Below, piece by piece: positions 36,155 to 45,347 of a DNA stretch of 64,000 nt. Below the pieces are notes generated by a model, which did no database searches, was not told the DNA's origin, and saw only the letters and a list, made by a program, of their open reading frames with translations. This DNA comes from Legionella_A sp963772805 (GTDB taxonomy: Bacteria > Pseudomonadota > Gammaproteobacteria > Legionellales > Legionellaceae): contig CAVYYU010000005.1 in the NCBI GenBank assembly GCA_963772805.1, positions 248,001 through 312,000 of the forward strand, in the 5' to 3' direction. The position numbers and the translations under genes were made by a program. Each line of letters begins with the position of its first letter. Positions within the stretch are counted from its first letter, which is position 1.

Positions 36155-39100
36155 TTAACCCTCCCAGTTAACCCACTGACTATCGCTCAAATAATAAAGA
36201 CCGCAATGGATTGGCTCCGGGTAACGGCTGGCTAGCATGTTGGCATACTCATTCACTTGCTCACGATGTTTAGTCTGGGTTTTCTCATCACTGCTGCCGG
36301 TTTTAAAGTCGATAATCCAGCGTATGCCCTGATCGCAAAATGTTCGGTCAATAATGCGGGTTTCAATCTCGCCCTCGTTATTGACTAATAATTCGTATTC
36401 GTTGTGTTCCTGCTCATGTGCCTTAATCAGCCATTGACCCACTGGGTCGTTAAATAATTGCTGTAATTGTTTTTGCAATAGTAGTTGTGCGCTATGCAGC
36501 GCTGTTGGTGGTAATCCAAGCATTTCCAGTTGCTGGTTTGCCAATGCCCAGGGTATTTCCGTAAAAGTCATCAGGTGATGGTCGCAAATCCACTGCAATA
36601 ACTCATGCATCACTATCCCTACAAGGCGAGGCACGGTATCCGTGAGGATGAGAAGTGGCAATGCGCTTGCGGCCGGCAGGGAGGCAATGGCGGGTTTTTG
36701 GTAGAGACTCAGGGGAAGATGATAGAGCTTAGGCAGTTTGTTCTCTTGTGTAATGGCGCCGTTTTTTTCGCCCATGGGGAAAAATTCCTGGCCTTTTAGC
36801 AGGTGGCGGAAGGTTCCCTGGTTTGCTTTGTCGCGATTATCGAAAAGATATAGGCGTTTTTTGGCGCGTGTTGCGGCGACGTAAAGCAAGCGTTGTTGTT
36901 CATAGGTGTTTTTTTGTGCATCAAGTCTGCCCAAGTAATCGTATAATAGGCAGTTTTCATGATGGGCGGCTTTAATCGGTGAAATTAATAATAAATCGCC
37001 ATGCTGGCTGGGTAGTTTAAGCCAGCGCAGCATAGGGGTATCCATGGCGGGGGATTTGGCACTCAAGCCTGGTAAAATAACGCAGTCAAATTCGAGGCCT
37101 TTGGATTTGTGAATGGTCATGATTTGCAGACGAGAGGGAGTTACTTTTTTTGAATACAGTTTGTTTAATTCGCTTTTAAATAACGCCATGTCTACAAGCT
37201 GGCCATCTTGTTCAAAATATTCGAGCAATAGCCAATATTGCTCAAGGTCATCTTGTTGGGCTGTATCTAAAATTTGATCTAAATGTAATTCCTGCAGGCT
37301 ATTGGCTATCCAGTCAACTAATGATTGTTGGTGTCGACAAGCCAGTCCTTGATGAAGAACTGTATAGATAAAATGTGCGCGTACACGACCCTCTTCACTT
37401 AATCCTGTGATTTTTTTCAACTGTGATAACGCAAAATAAATCGATTTATTTTTTTCAAAATTGGCAATGCAGTGCAAATCGGTTAAAGATAAGCCACACC
37501 ATGGGCTGCGCAGAAACTCAAGCCACGCAAGACGATTTGCCGGCATTAACAAGGCTTGCGTTAATGACCAGACATCGCGCAGATGAGGCAACTTGGCCAA
37601 GTGATCAATTTCCACACCTTGACAGGGAATTTGTTGTTCTCGCAAGACGCGCATGATTTCCTTTAACTGGCTGCGTGAGCGTACTAAAATGGCGATGTTA
37701 TCGTCTGGATGGTTTTGTAATTCTTGGGTTGCCAGTTCTACCAATGCATGCGCCTCTTGCTCGCGGTCTTCGTACTGAAAGGCATGGACGTAGCTGTTTT
37801 CATCTGCGGGCTTGGTATAGTCTGAGGGATGGAAGGAGACCGCACCTGATTCAATATCATCGCTTTGTGGGAAAATCAGTTTGAATTGGCGATTCACCCA
37901 GTCCACGATGATTGCGGTTGAACGAAAGTTGCATGTTAATTCAAGTGGTTTTAGTGTTACGGAACCAATGCCCTGCTGTTTGGCGCGCAAGAAAAGCCCG
38001 ACTTCAGCGGCGCGAAAGCGGTAGATGGATTGCATAGGGTCGCCCACGACAAACAAAGTGCGGCCATCATTCAGTTGCCATCCATGAACTAACTTGGTTA
38101 GTAATTGAAATTGTTGGATAGAGGTGTCTTGAAATTCATCGACTAACAGATGCTGGATTTGGTTATCGAGGTAGAGCGCCAAATCGGTGGGGCAATCCTC
38201 TTCGCCCAATGCCTGAATTGCTTGTTGTGAAATGGCACTGAAATCGACTTCATTATGTTGACTAAAAACCAGGTGTAGGTGGGCTGCCAGCAGGGGCAAC
38301 AGGGTAAACAGGGCTTGCAGTACCTCCCATTGTTGTGGGTCATATTGCGGCTCAGGTAAGTCTTTGACTTGCAATAAGGCATCAAGGAAATCAGGTGCTT
38401 CTTCTAATTGGCTGAGCAGTTTTTTGCTGGCAGCCTTGAGTTCATCATACTCTTTATTGTCACAGGAGCCGCGTAGTAAGCCGACGTTATGATCGAACGC
38501 TTTTCGCAAGGTATCTTGCTTGGTCAGCAGCAGGGTTGCGAGGCTGGCGACAAGTGGTTTGTCCAGTTGCTCAAACGTGTCCCAGTTTCGTAATGGATAG
38601 CGCGTTGATTCGGGATTGGCTTCTATGCAGGCAAGTTGGCGGGCGCGGGAGACTAATTCTTGCGAACCCCCAACGGGGATACTCGCACGAAAACGCGACA
38701 ACTCATGTTGTTCTATCGAGGCTAAGGCTTTTTCAAACAGGGCTTTATCCTGTATTCGGGCTTCATGTAGTGGAAGTAACCATTGGTCACGCTTTGCTAA
38801 CAGGTCACTCAGTAGCGATATTAATTTGTCTTGTTGATTATCTACATGACGCAGCAGGAGCTTTAACGGTTGATGATAGTCTTCGTTATGAATTGCATAA
38901 TCAAGACTGGCACGCGCTGCAGCAAGGTAATGTTGCCCAGGTTTATCACCAATTTGCGCATAGGGAATTTGTTTTTCCTGCAAGGGGATCGCTTGTGTTA
39001 ATCGTTGGCAGAGGGAGTCAATGGTAAAGATGCGCAGACGTGCTGGGTTGTCGAGCAATTGCCAGTCAAGCGCTTGGTCGCGGGCGAGCGCAGCGGTGGC

Positions 39101-39370
39101 GTAGTCGTAGGTTTGTTGTTGGTGTGTGGAATTTGCAGGTGTTCCTTGTGCTGTTTTTTGGAGCGCGAGCAAAATGCGTTCTCGCATTTCATTGGCTGCT
39201 TTGCGGGTAAAGGTGAGGGCGATAATTTGTTCTGGGGCGTTAACAGTGGCGAGGAGTCGGAGATAACGCTGGGTAAGAATTTCAGTTTTACCGGAACCCG
39301 CGGGTGCCTGGACGATAAAAGATTGGCGTGGATCGGTGGCCTGTTTGCGTTGCTCGCTGTCGTTTAGCAT
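36155..39370 (-). CDS. AddA/RecB-like UvrD-type helicase with PD-(D/E)xK nuclease
   Basis: This is a DNA double-strand-break-processing enzyme of 1071 residues. Superfamily-1 helicase motifs are visible: Walker A VQAPAGSGKTEILTQRYL near residue 22, LTFTRKAANEMRERI, DEXX motif LLVDEFQDTSIQQF, VVGDPMQSIYRFRAAEVG, LTCNFRST, IMTIHKSKGLEFDCVILPGL and LLYVAATRAKKRLYLF. The C-terminus carries a RecB-family nuclease: ETRIIDRTFCDQGIRWIIDF and KTGSSDEKTQTKHREQVNEYA (D-x-K core). This order fits AddA. The start at 39370 (MLNDSEQRKQATDPRQSF) was chosen because GAGG precedes it; an upstream extension into the hairpin repeat is not credible. The AddB-type partner normally adjacent is not next to it here. 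Confidence 0.9.
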   Translation of the reverse strand: MLNDSEQRKQATDPRQSFIVQAPAGSGKTEILTQRYLRLLATVNAPEQIIALTFTRKAANEMRERILLALQKTAQGTPANSTHQQQTYDYATAALARDQALDWQLLDNPARLRIFTIDSLCQRLTQAIPLQEKQIPYAQIGDKPGQHYLAAARASLDYAIHNEDYHQPLKLLLRHVDNQQDKLISLLSDLLAKRDQWLLPLHEARIQDKALFEKALASIEQHELSRFRASIPVGGSQELVSRARQLACIEANPESTRYPLRNWDTFEQLDKPLVASLATLLLTKQDTLRKAFDHNVGLLRGSCDNKEYDELKAASKKLLSQLEEAPDFLDALLQVKDLPEPQYDPQQWEVLQALFTLLPLLAAHLHLVFSQHNEVDFSAISQQAIQALGEEDCPTDLALYLDNQIQHLLVDEFQDTSIQQFQLLTKLVHGWQLNDGRTLFVVGDPMQSIYRFRAAEVGLFLRAKQQGIGSVTLKPLELTCNFRSTAIIVDWVNRQFKLIFPQSDDIESGAVSFHPSDYTKPADENSYVHAFQYEDREQEAHALVELATQELQNHPDDNIAILVRSRSQLKEIMRVLREQQIPCQGVEIDHLAKLPHLRDVWSLTQALLMPANRLAWLEFLRSPWCGLSLTDLHCIANFEKNKSIYFALSQLKKITGLSEEGRVRAHFIYTVLHQGLACRHQQSLVDWIANSLQELHLDQILDTAQQDDLEQYWLLLEYFEQDGQLVDMALFKSELNKLYSKKVTPSRLQIMTIHKSKGLEFDCVILPGLSAKSPAMDTPMLRWLKLPSQHGDLLLISPIKAAHHENCLLYDYLGRLDAQKNTYEQQRLLYVAATRAKKRLYLFDNRDKANQGTFRHLLKGQEFFPMGEKNGAITQENKLPKLYHLPLSLYQKPAIASLPAASALPLLILTDTVPRLVGIVMHELLQWICDHHLMTFTEIPWALANQQLEMLGLPPTALHSAQLLLQKQLQQLFNDPVGQWLIKAHEQEHNEYELLVNNEGEIETRIIDRTFCDQGIRWIIDFKTGSSDEKTQTKHREQVNEYANMLASRYPEPIHCGLYYLSDSQWVNWEG

Positions 39371-39419
39371 TGGGAACCTCAAATTCATCCAGAACGTTAT
39401 TATTTTCCCTTTATTTATT

Positions 39420-39437
39420 CCCCCTTTTTGAAGGGGG
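39420..39437. repeat. Small GC hairpin between lysAC and the helicase gene
   Basis: CCCCCTTTTTGAAGGGGG lies 22 bp downstream of the lysAC stop (minus strand). It could end that transcript, although the T-run is imperfect. The wider context, CCCCCTTTTTGAAGGGGGAC followed by GGGGGATTTT, resembles a common dispersed bacterial intergenic repeat. Confidence 0.6.
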
Positions 39438-39458
39438 ACGGGGGATTTTCCAGTGTGT

Positions 39459-42029
39459 TTACTTCTGCCCATCCAAAATAATTTCTTGCGCGGGCGGCCT
39501 TAAATTATAAGACGAGCTCATGCAATGGCCATAGGCGCCAGTATTCGCAATCAGCATGACATCATTTTCTTTCGTTTCCGGCAGCATACGGTCATAGCCC
39601 AGGGTGTCGCCAGACTCGCAGATTGGACCGACGACATGGGCAAATCCTGTTTTTTCATCGGTGAGATGCGTTAAATTAACGATTTCATGATATGCACCAT
39701 AGAGCGCTGGCCGCATCAACGAATTCATGCCGGTTTCAATCCCGATAAAGCGTATTTTTCCTTTTTCTTTGCACTGTGTGACTTTGGCAAGAATAACGCC
39801 ACTTTCGGCAACAAAATATCGTCCTGGTTCTAGCCAAAATGAAAGCTGTGGGTAGCGTGATTTAACGGCTAACAAGGAGTTATCTAAAGCGTCAAGATCC
39901 AACGATTGCTGTCCTGGTTTTTCGACAATCCCAAGGCCACCGCCGAGATTAATAATTTTAGCATCAGGGAATCGGCTGGTTTCTGCGGCCAACATCAATG
40001 CGGTTTGCTGCCATAGATCTGGGGTCAAAATACCGCTACCGGAATGTGAGTGTAAACCGATAACCTTAATTTTATGTTGCGTTGTGAGTTTGGCGACTAA
40101 TGCTAGGCTCGCTTGCGGAATACCAAACTTCGATTCATTGCCGCCCGTACACACATATTTATGATGGCCAGCACCGCTGCCTGGATCAATGCGTAATAAA
40201 ATTGATTTGTTTTGGAAAAGTTCAGGCCAATTCTCCAATGGGTAGATACTATCCACTGTGACATAACAGCCCATGGACATTGCATATTCGTATTCACTTT
40301 TGGCTGAAAAATTAGGAGTAAATAATAAACGGTGTCTGTCAATTTTGGGAAATAATGCCAAAACATGCTGCAACTCATTGATTGAAACACATTCAAAACC
40401 AATGTTTTTAGCAAACAAGGTTTGTAAAATAGCGGGATGAGGATTGGCTTTGATCGCATAAAAAAGCTGATCGATAGCGCTTAGCTTTAATAAGTCATCT
40501 GCTCTAGCAATTTGGGTTTTCAGGTTATAAACATAACAAGGCGACTGTTTTTCCGCTAACGTTAATAAACTCGCGCGCGCCGTTTCCCACCATGGCATTA
40601 TCGGCGCGTTTGGCCTGCCGAATTCTTCATGCCAACTTTTTGAGTAATAGAAACTTTGTGGGTTATTTTCGATGAGCAGGGCATGTAATTTTTGACATAA
40701 TTTATCCGCTTGCGACTCATCAACTACGAAGGTTAAATTAGAATCATTGGATGCTAAAGACATTAGATATATCTGTTGCTGGTCAAACAATTCCAGAGTA
40801 GGTCCGAGTTGTGGCAGTACGGTGCGGATGTGGTGGCCAACGAGGCTTACGGCACTACAAGGCTCTATAATTCTAGCGCGACTAAATTGATTTAAATCGT
40901 TAAGCAGTGCGTCTAATGCTGGTCTATCGCGCAGTTTAGCGTTGCTGTCTAGCGACAAGGTTACGTTAAATTCTGATGAAGACAGCAGGTCTACTGAAAA
41001 TCCATGGTATTTAAATGCGGAGAATACATCTGCCAAAAAGCCTACTTGTTGCCACATGTTCAAGGTATCAATGGAAACAAGCATAACATTGTGTTTGACC
41101 TGGATTGATTTTATCGGGGGTGCGTTATTATCACTTTCTTTGGCAATCCTTGTGCCTGTATGGTCGGGCATACGGGTGTATTTGACCACCATAGGAATTC
41201 CGGCTTGTCGCACGGGGGGAATGCAGTTTGGGTGTAATACTTTGGCACCCATGGATGCAATTTCCTGCGCCTCGTCATAATTAAGTTGCTTTAACAAGCG
41301 TGCATGCGGCAATTGATGCGGATTGGCCGTGTAGATACCGGGAACGTCTGTCCAAATTTCACAAGCAGTTGCCTGCAGGATAGCCGCGAGAAGTGCGCCT
41401 GAGGTATCAGAGCCGCCACGGCCGAGCAAAACCGTCTCACCTTGGTTGTTGGCTGCGATAAAGCCTTGGGTGATGATGACATCGGCTCCACTTTTCGTTA
41501 ATTGCGAGGACAATGCCGGGTTAGCTTCGCTACTGCAACGGGCTGCTAAATAATTGATTGTATCGCTGCCCGCAATCGGGGTGGAACGCAAAGCCTGACG
41601 AGCATCATACCACATGCAATTGATGCCTTTTTTTTGTAAAAAGGCGTGTCCCAAACGCGTCATCATCAGTTCGCCGAGACTTAAAATTTGCGCACGGGTT
41701 TTTGCCGGCGCCTCTTTTAACAAAGCAATTCCGGTAAGCCATTGCGATAAGTCTTTTAATTCTTCAGCAATCAAATCAGAACCAATGTCCAAGGCCTCGG
41801 CAAGCTTCGCATAGTCTTCGCGAATGTTAGCTTCGAGACTGTGATGTTCGTTTAATAAAGCGGCCTCGATCATCTTTTCCAGTTTGTTGGATGCTTGTGA
41901 GAGGGCTGAGCACACAATGACGGGTTGCACGTCATGGGTAAGGTGTTTTTGGGTGATTACGGCGATGTGCTCCCAATTTTCACGAGAAGAAACGCTGGTA
42001 CCGCCAAATTTAGTGATTATCTGTCGCAT
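39459..42029 (-). CDS. lysAC: LysC-LysA fusion: aspartate kinase plus diaminopimelate decarboxylase
   Basis: This is one polypeptide carrying the first and last enzymes of lysine synthesis, 856 residues. The N-terminal half is aspartokinase: ITKFGGTSVSS, VLLGRGGSDTSGALLAAIL, and two ACT-type regulatory segments (about 310-465, e.g. SIDTLNMWQQVGFLADVF). The C-terminal half (about 500-856) is a PLP decarboxylase: the PLP lysine in FYAIKANPHPAIL, GLHSHSGSGI, INLGGGLGI, and CESGDTLGYDR from the substrate loop. The start at 42029 (MRQIITKFGG) has GCGGA ahead of it. The fusion is known in some gammaproteobacteria such as Xanthomonas and Coxiella relatives. It could couple flux, or couple feedback by lysine through the ACT domains. 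Confidence 0.95.
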   Translation of the reverse strand: MRQIITKFGGTSVSSRENWEHIAVITQKHLTHDVQPVIVCSALSQASNKLEKMIEAALLNEHHSLEANIREDYAKLAEALDIGSDLIAEELKDLSQWLTGIALLKEAPAKTRAQILSLGELMMTRLGHAFLQKKGINCMWYDARQALRSTPIAGSDTINYLAARCSSEANPALSSQLTKSGADVIITQGFIAANNQGETVLLGRGGSDTSGALLAAILQATACEIWTDVPGIYTANPHQLPHARLLKQLNYDEAQEIASMGAKVLHPNCIPPVRQAGIPMVVKYTRMPDHTGTRIAKESDNNAPPIKSIQVKHNVMLVSIDTLNMWQQVGFLADVFSAFKYHGFSVDLLSSSEFNVTLSLDSNAKLRDRPALDALLNDLNQFSRARIIEPCSAVSLVGHHIRTVLPQLGPTLELFDQQQIYLMSLASNDSNLTFVVDESQADKLCQKLHALLIENNPQSFYYSKSWHEEFGRPNAPIMPWWETARASLLTLAEKQSPCYVYNLKTQIARADDLLKLSAIDQLFYAIKANPHPAILQTLFAKNIGFECVSINELQHVLALFPKIDRHRLLFTPNFSAKSEYEYAMSMGCYVTVDSIYPLENWPELFQNKSILLRIDPGSGAGHHKYVCTGGNESKFGIPQASLALVAKLTTQHKIKVIGLHSHSGSGILTPDLWQQTALMLAAETSRFPDAKIINLGGGLGIVEKPGQQSLDLDALDNSLLAVKSRYPQLSFWLEPGRYFVAESGVILAKVTQCKEKGKIRFIGIETGMNSLMRPALYGAYHEIVNLTHLTDEKTGFAHVVGPICESGDTLGYDRMLPETKENDVMLIANTGAYGHCMSSSYNLRPPAQEIILDGQK

Positions 42030-42209
42030 AATTTTTCCGCACAAAATTGAAGCACGTTAGCATGCTTCACTTTGACAGGCAACGATATGTAACTTGACTG
42101 CGATAATATTTCTGAAGAATATTTATTTATAACTATTTGAAAAAATGGTTTATTCCTTTATTATCTTTTTTAGTTTATAGATAGTTTGGAATAAATAGAG
42201 GAGCATGGC

Positions 42210-43622
42210 GTGAAGGATATACAAAGACCCATAAGAACAATTATAAGCGCAGCGGTTGTTGGAATACTGGCTAGTAATGCAGTAAATGCGGCTGGTTTTT
42301 CTCTCTACACGGAATCAAGTCCCGCGGCAATTGGTAATAATGGCGCAGGTATTGCGGCTGAAGCGGCCGATGCATCGACCGGTTGGTTTAATCCAGCGGG
42401 CTTGGCATTGCTGGGCAAGCAGCAACTTGTCGTTGGCGGTATTGGTATTTTTCCAAATAGTAAACTGTCAGGTACTTCAACATTTGCAACAACACCTTAT
42501 CCATCTTATATCCAACACTTTTCTGATTTACAAGGCGGAAAATCCGCTTTGGTTCCCTCTTTTCATTATGCACAGCCTTTGGGTGATCGTGCGGCGTTTG
42601 GTTTGAGTATTGTCTCACCGTTCGGTTTGTCTACTGATTATCCTCCAACCTCGCCTGTGCGTTATGCCGCGACATTTACCGAGTTGCTGACAATGAACGT
42701 ATCGCCTGAGTTGGCTGGTAAATTGACTGAGAATTTTGCTATCGGTGCCGGTGTTGATTTGCAATGGGCGCGCGTAAAATTCAATCGAGTTCTGGGGTCA
42801 CCGGCTGCATTGCAATTTTTACAGCATCTGGGCGGCTTGGTTACGCCAACTACGCTGGATTCCTTGAGTTACAATAAGGGGCACTCTTTTGGTGTTGGTT
42901 TCCATGCTGGCGTTTTGGGTACGTTCAATGATAACCATACTCGTATCGGTTTGAATTATCAGTCAAAAATGGCGCATACATTCCATGGTTACAGTGAGTT
43001 AACGGGTCGACTGGCGGATCCGTCATTGACCAATTCAGCGGCAGCTTTTCGCAATAATGGGTTATTTAGCAATAATATGGAATTACCTGAAGTAGCTACG
43101 TTAAGTGCTTATCAGGATATCAATCAAAACTGGGCTTTGCTGGGATCCGTAGTTTATACAGGCTGGAATGTCTTCCGGACGATTCAACTCAATAACGTGG
43201 CTGCGTATTCAAGTGATTTAGGTAGTCAGGTTGTGGTGAATTCTACGAGCGCTGAAAACTATCGCAATGCTTGGCGTGCCTCCGTGGGAGCTAATTACCA
43301 TGTGAATGATAATTGGATGTTGCGATTCGGTGGTGGTTATGACCAAACTCCAACAGTTAACAGCGAGCGAGATGTGCGTCTGCCAGACGTTGATCGCTGG
43401 TCATTATCGGTTGGTGCGCATTATCAAATGCGTCCTAGTATTGGTTTTGACGTGGGCTATACTTATTTGTTTGCTACCGGTGTAACGAATGTTAACAGGA
43501 CTGATGCCCTGGGAACTACATCTTCTTACAACGTAACTGCACACAGTAAGCCGACTGCAAGTCTTGTAGGTTTGCAAGCTGTTTGGACTATAGACCAACC
43601 AGAAGCTGTAACGACTAAATAG
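42210..43622 (+). CDS. FadL/OmpP1-type outer-membrane transport protein
   Basis: This is an outer-membrane beta barrel for hydrophobic molecules such as long-chain fatty acids, 470 residues. A signal peptide (about 1-27, ending SNAVNAAG) precedes the family's N-terminal hatch GFSLYTESSPAAIGNNGAGI, then EAADASTGWFNPAGLALLGK with the FadL NPAG signature, followed by amphipathic strands and a typical end (VGLQAVWTI). Translation starts at GTG (42210): GAGGAG lies seven bases before it, and the in-frame alternative ATG five bases earlier runs straight into TGA. A bidirectional hairpin follows the stop. Confidence 0.93.
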   Translation: MKDIQRPIRTIISAAVVGILASNAVNAAGFSLYTESSPAAIGNNGAGIAAEAADASTGWFNPAGLALLGKQQLVVGGIGIFPNSKLSGTSTFATTPYPSYIQHFSDLQGGKSALVPSFHYAQPLGDRAAFGLSIVSPFGLSTDYPPTSPVRYAATFTELLTMNVSPELAGKLTENFAIGAGVDLQWARVKFNRVLGSPAALQFLQHLGGLVTPTTLDSLSYNKGHSFGVGFHAGVLGTFNDNHTRIGLNYQSKMAHTFHGYSELTGRLADPSLTNSAAAFRNNGLFSNNMELPEVATLSAYQDINQNWALLGSVVYTGWNVFRTIQLNNVAAYSSDLGSQVVVNSTSAENYRNAWRASVGANYHVNDNWMLRFGGGYDQTPTVNSERDVRLPDVDRWSLSVGAHYQMRPSIGFDVGYTYLFATGVTNVNRTDALGTTSSYNVTAHSKPTASLVGLQAVWTIDQPEAVTTK

Positions 43623-43650
43623 GGCGTATTGACACTCACCCTTATACTGA

Positions 43651-43675
43651 TGTACCGCGGGAAAACCGCGGTACA
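43651..43675. terminator. Bidirectional hairpin between convergent genes
   Basis: TGTACCGCGG, loop GAAAA, CCGCGGTACA: a perfect 10-bp GC-rich stem, 28 bp after the FadL-type gene and 13 bp after the converging small secreted protein gene. There is no strong T-run, so termination is probable rather than certain. Confidence 0.7.
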
Positions 43676-43688
43676 TATTAATTACCAA

Positions 43689-44081
43689 TTAATTTTTAGT
43701 TATCGTAGTTTCGCCAGGGCCATTCACACTAATGGTGTAGCCGTTTGCACTTAATTGTGCAGGCGTAATATCGCCAGTATTAAGATCCATTGATAAGTAA
43801 CCAATATCAACTGGGTGCGCGGATCCGGTGTCCATCTTGATGAGTGCAGCGCATCGTCCATTAACCACATGACCAAAACAAGCCATTCTGACTTCAGTCC
43901 ATGAAACCTTTCCTTCGCTATATGGTTTTGTTGGATGCGTTGAAGGGATAACTCCGGCGACAAACGCGTTTGATTCAACAGCGGTGTTGTTGTGGGTTAT
44001 CAATTTCTGCGGGCTTGCGAGCACAGTTGTTACTGTGAAAGCCAAGGCTGTTGCAGTCAGGGTGTTTAACAATTTAGTCAT
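43689..44081 (-). CDS. Small secreted protein of unknown function, 130 residues
   Basis: The signal peptide MTKLLNTLTATALAFTVTTV is cleaved near VLASPQK. The mature part of about 107 residues contains WTEVRMACFGHVVNGRCAAL, IKMDTGSAHPVDIGYLSMD and LNTGDITPAQLSANGYTISV and ends GPGETTITKN. Two cysteines 11 residues apart could form a disulfide. I recall similar small exported proteins in Legionellales but no function. AAGGAG lies eight bases before the ATG at 44081; longer in-frame starts are not supported. It is divergent from queA. Confidence 0.78.
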   Translation of the reverse strand: MTKLLNTLTATALAFTVTTVLASPQKLITHNNTAVESNAFVAGVIPSTHPTKPYSEGKVSWTEVRMACFGHVVNGRCAALIKMDTGSAHPVDIGYLSMDLNTGDITPAQLSANGYTISVNGPGETTITKN

Positions 44082-44319
44082 TGGTACTTCTCCTTTATTT
44101 GAAAATAAAATCTTATTAGCAGAATACTGTTTCAATATAGGGTAATGCTACTTTTGAAACAAATTATTTTTATGGTTTATCGCTCAGTGAGATTCGGTAA
44201 CAATCCACAATAGTTCAGTGGCGTTAAATCAGGCCAAAATTTTTGGAGGCGTAGCCTCAGACTCGCAAATTGGTTGGTAACCGGTATATAATACCATAAA
44301 ATTATAAACAGATTGTAAA

Positions 44320-45333
44320 ATGAAGAAACAAGACTTTGATTTTCAGTTACCTCAAGAGTTGATTGCACAATATCCGCTGGCTAACCGTAGTGATTCCCGC
44401 TTGTTAACTTACCGTCGCGATACTGGTAATTGTGAGCATCATCAATTTAAATCAGTCATCGATTTCCTTGAACCTGGCGATCTGTTGGTGATGAATAACA
44501 GCAAAGTTATTCCTGCACGTTTATATGGTCACAAGGCTTCTGGCGGAAAAGTAGAACTGTTGGTCGAGCGCTTGACAGGTGATGATGGTTTTTGGGCGCA
44601 TATCAAAGCGAGCAAATCTCCCAGGGCTGGCAGTATGATTCATCTCGATAAGGATTGGTCTATTGAAATAACGATGAGAGACGATGATTTATTCCATTGC
44701 AGGGTTAATGGTGATGTGGATGTGATGTTGCATCAGATTGGACATATCCCTTTGCCACCCTACATCACCCGAAGTGATGAAGCGTTGGATTTAAATCGTT
44801 ATCAAACGGTCTATGCACAACACAAAGGTTCGGTAGCAGCACCTACAGCAGGTTTGCATTTTGATGAAGCAGTGCTCGCTAATCTGCGATGTAAAGGGGT
44901 TAATATCGCTTATTCGACCCTGCATGTGGGAGCTGGTACGTTTCGTCCAGTTCGCTGTGATGAGCTTGGCGATCACAAAATGCATCGTGAGTTTTTTACG
45001 GTAAGTGAAGAGCTGTGTGAGGCAGTTAATCACACACGGGCATCTGGGGGCCGGGTAATTGCTGTGGGAACAACGGCGGTTCGCAGTTTGGAAAGTGCGG
45101 CCTGTAATAGTGAATTACGCCCTTGCAGCCGTGATACCGATATTTTTATTTTACCAGGCTATCAATTTCAAATTTGTGATGGTTTAATCACCAATTTTCA
45201 TTTGCCGGAGTCAACGTTGTTGATGCTGGTATCGGCATTTATTGGCCATGCGCAGGCAATGGAGCTTTACCAGATAGCGATTGCTCAGCGTTATCGCTTT
45301 TTCAGTTATGGCGATGCGACTTTATTACTCTAA
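44320..45333 (+). CDS. queA: QueA, tRNA preQ1(34) S-adenosylmethionine ribosyltransferase-isomerase
   Basis: QueA transfers and isomerises the ribose of SAM to preQ1 at tRNA position 34, forming epoxyqueuosine. The protein has 337 residues with MKKQDFDFQLPQELIAQYPL, FLEPGDLLVMNNSKVIPARL, GSVAAPTAGLHFDEAVLANL, STLHVGAGTFRPV, HKMHREFF, TTAVRSLESA and TNFHLPESTLLMLVSAFIG. All are family hallmarks and the length is normal. It is followed after 14 bp by a Tgt-like gene, the usual queA-tgt order, and 1.1 kb later by yajC-secD-secF. Confidence 0.97.
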   Translation: MKKQDFDFQLPQELIAQYPLANRSDSRLLTYRRDTGNCEHHQFKSVIDFLEPGDLLVMNNSKVIPARLYGHKASGGKVELLVERLTGDDGFWAHIKASKSPRAGSMIHLDKDWSIEITMRDDDLFHCRVNGDVDVMLHQIGHIPLPPYITRSDEALDLNRYQTVYAQHKGSVAAPTAGLHFDEAVLANLRCKGVNIAYSTLHVGAGTFRPVRCDELGDHKMHREFFTVSEELCEAVNHTRASGGRVIAVGTTAVRSLESAACNSELRPCSRDTDIFILPGYQFQICDGLITNFHLPESTLLMLVSAFIGHAQAMELYQIAIAQRYRFFSYGDATLLL

Positions 45334-45347
45334 AAGGGGCGGACAAA

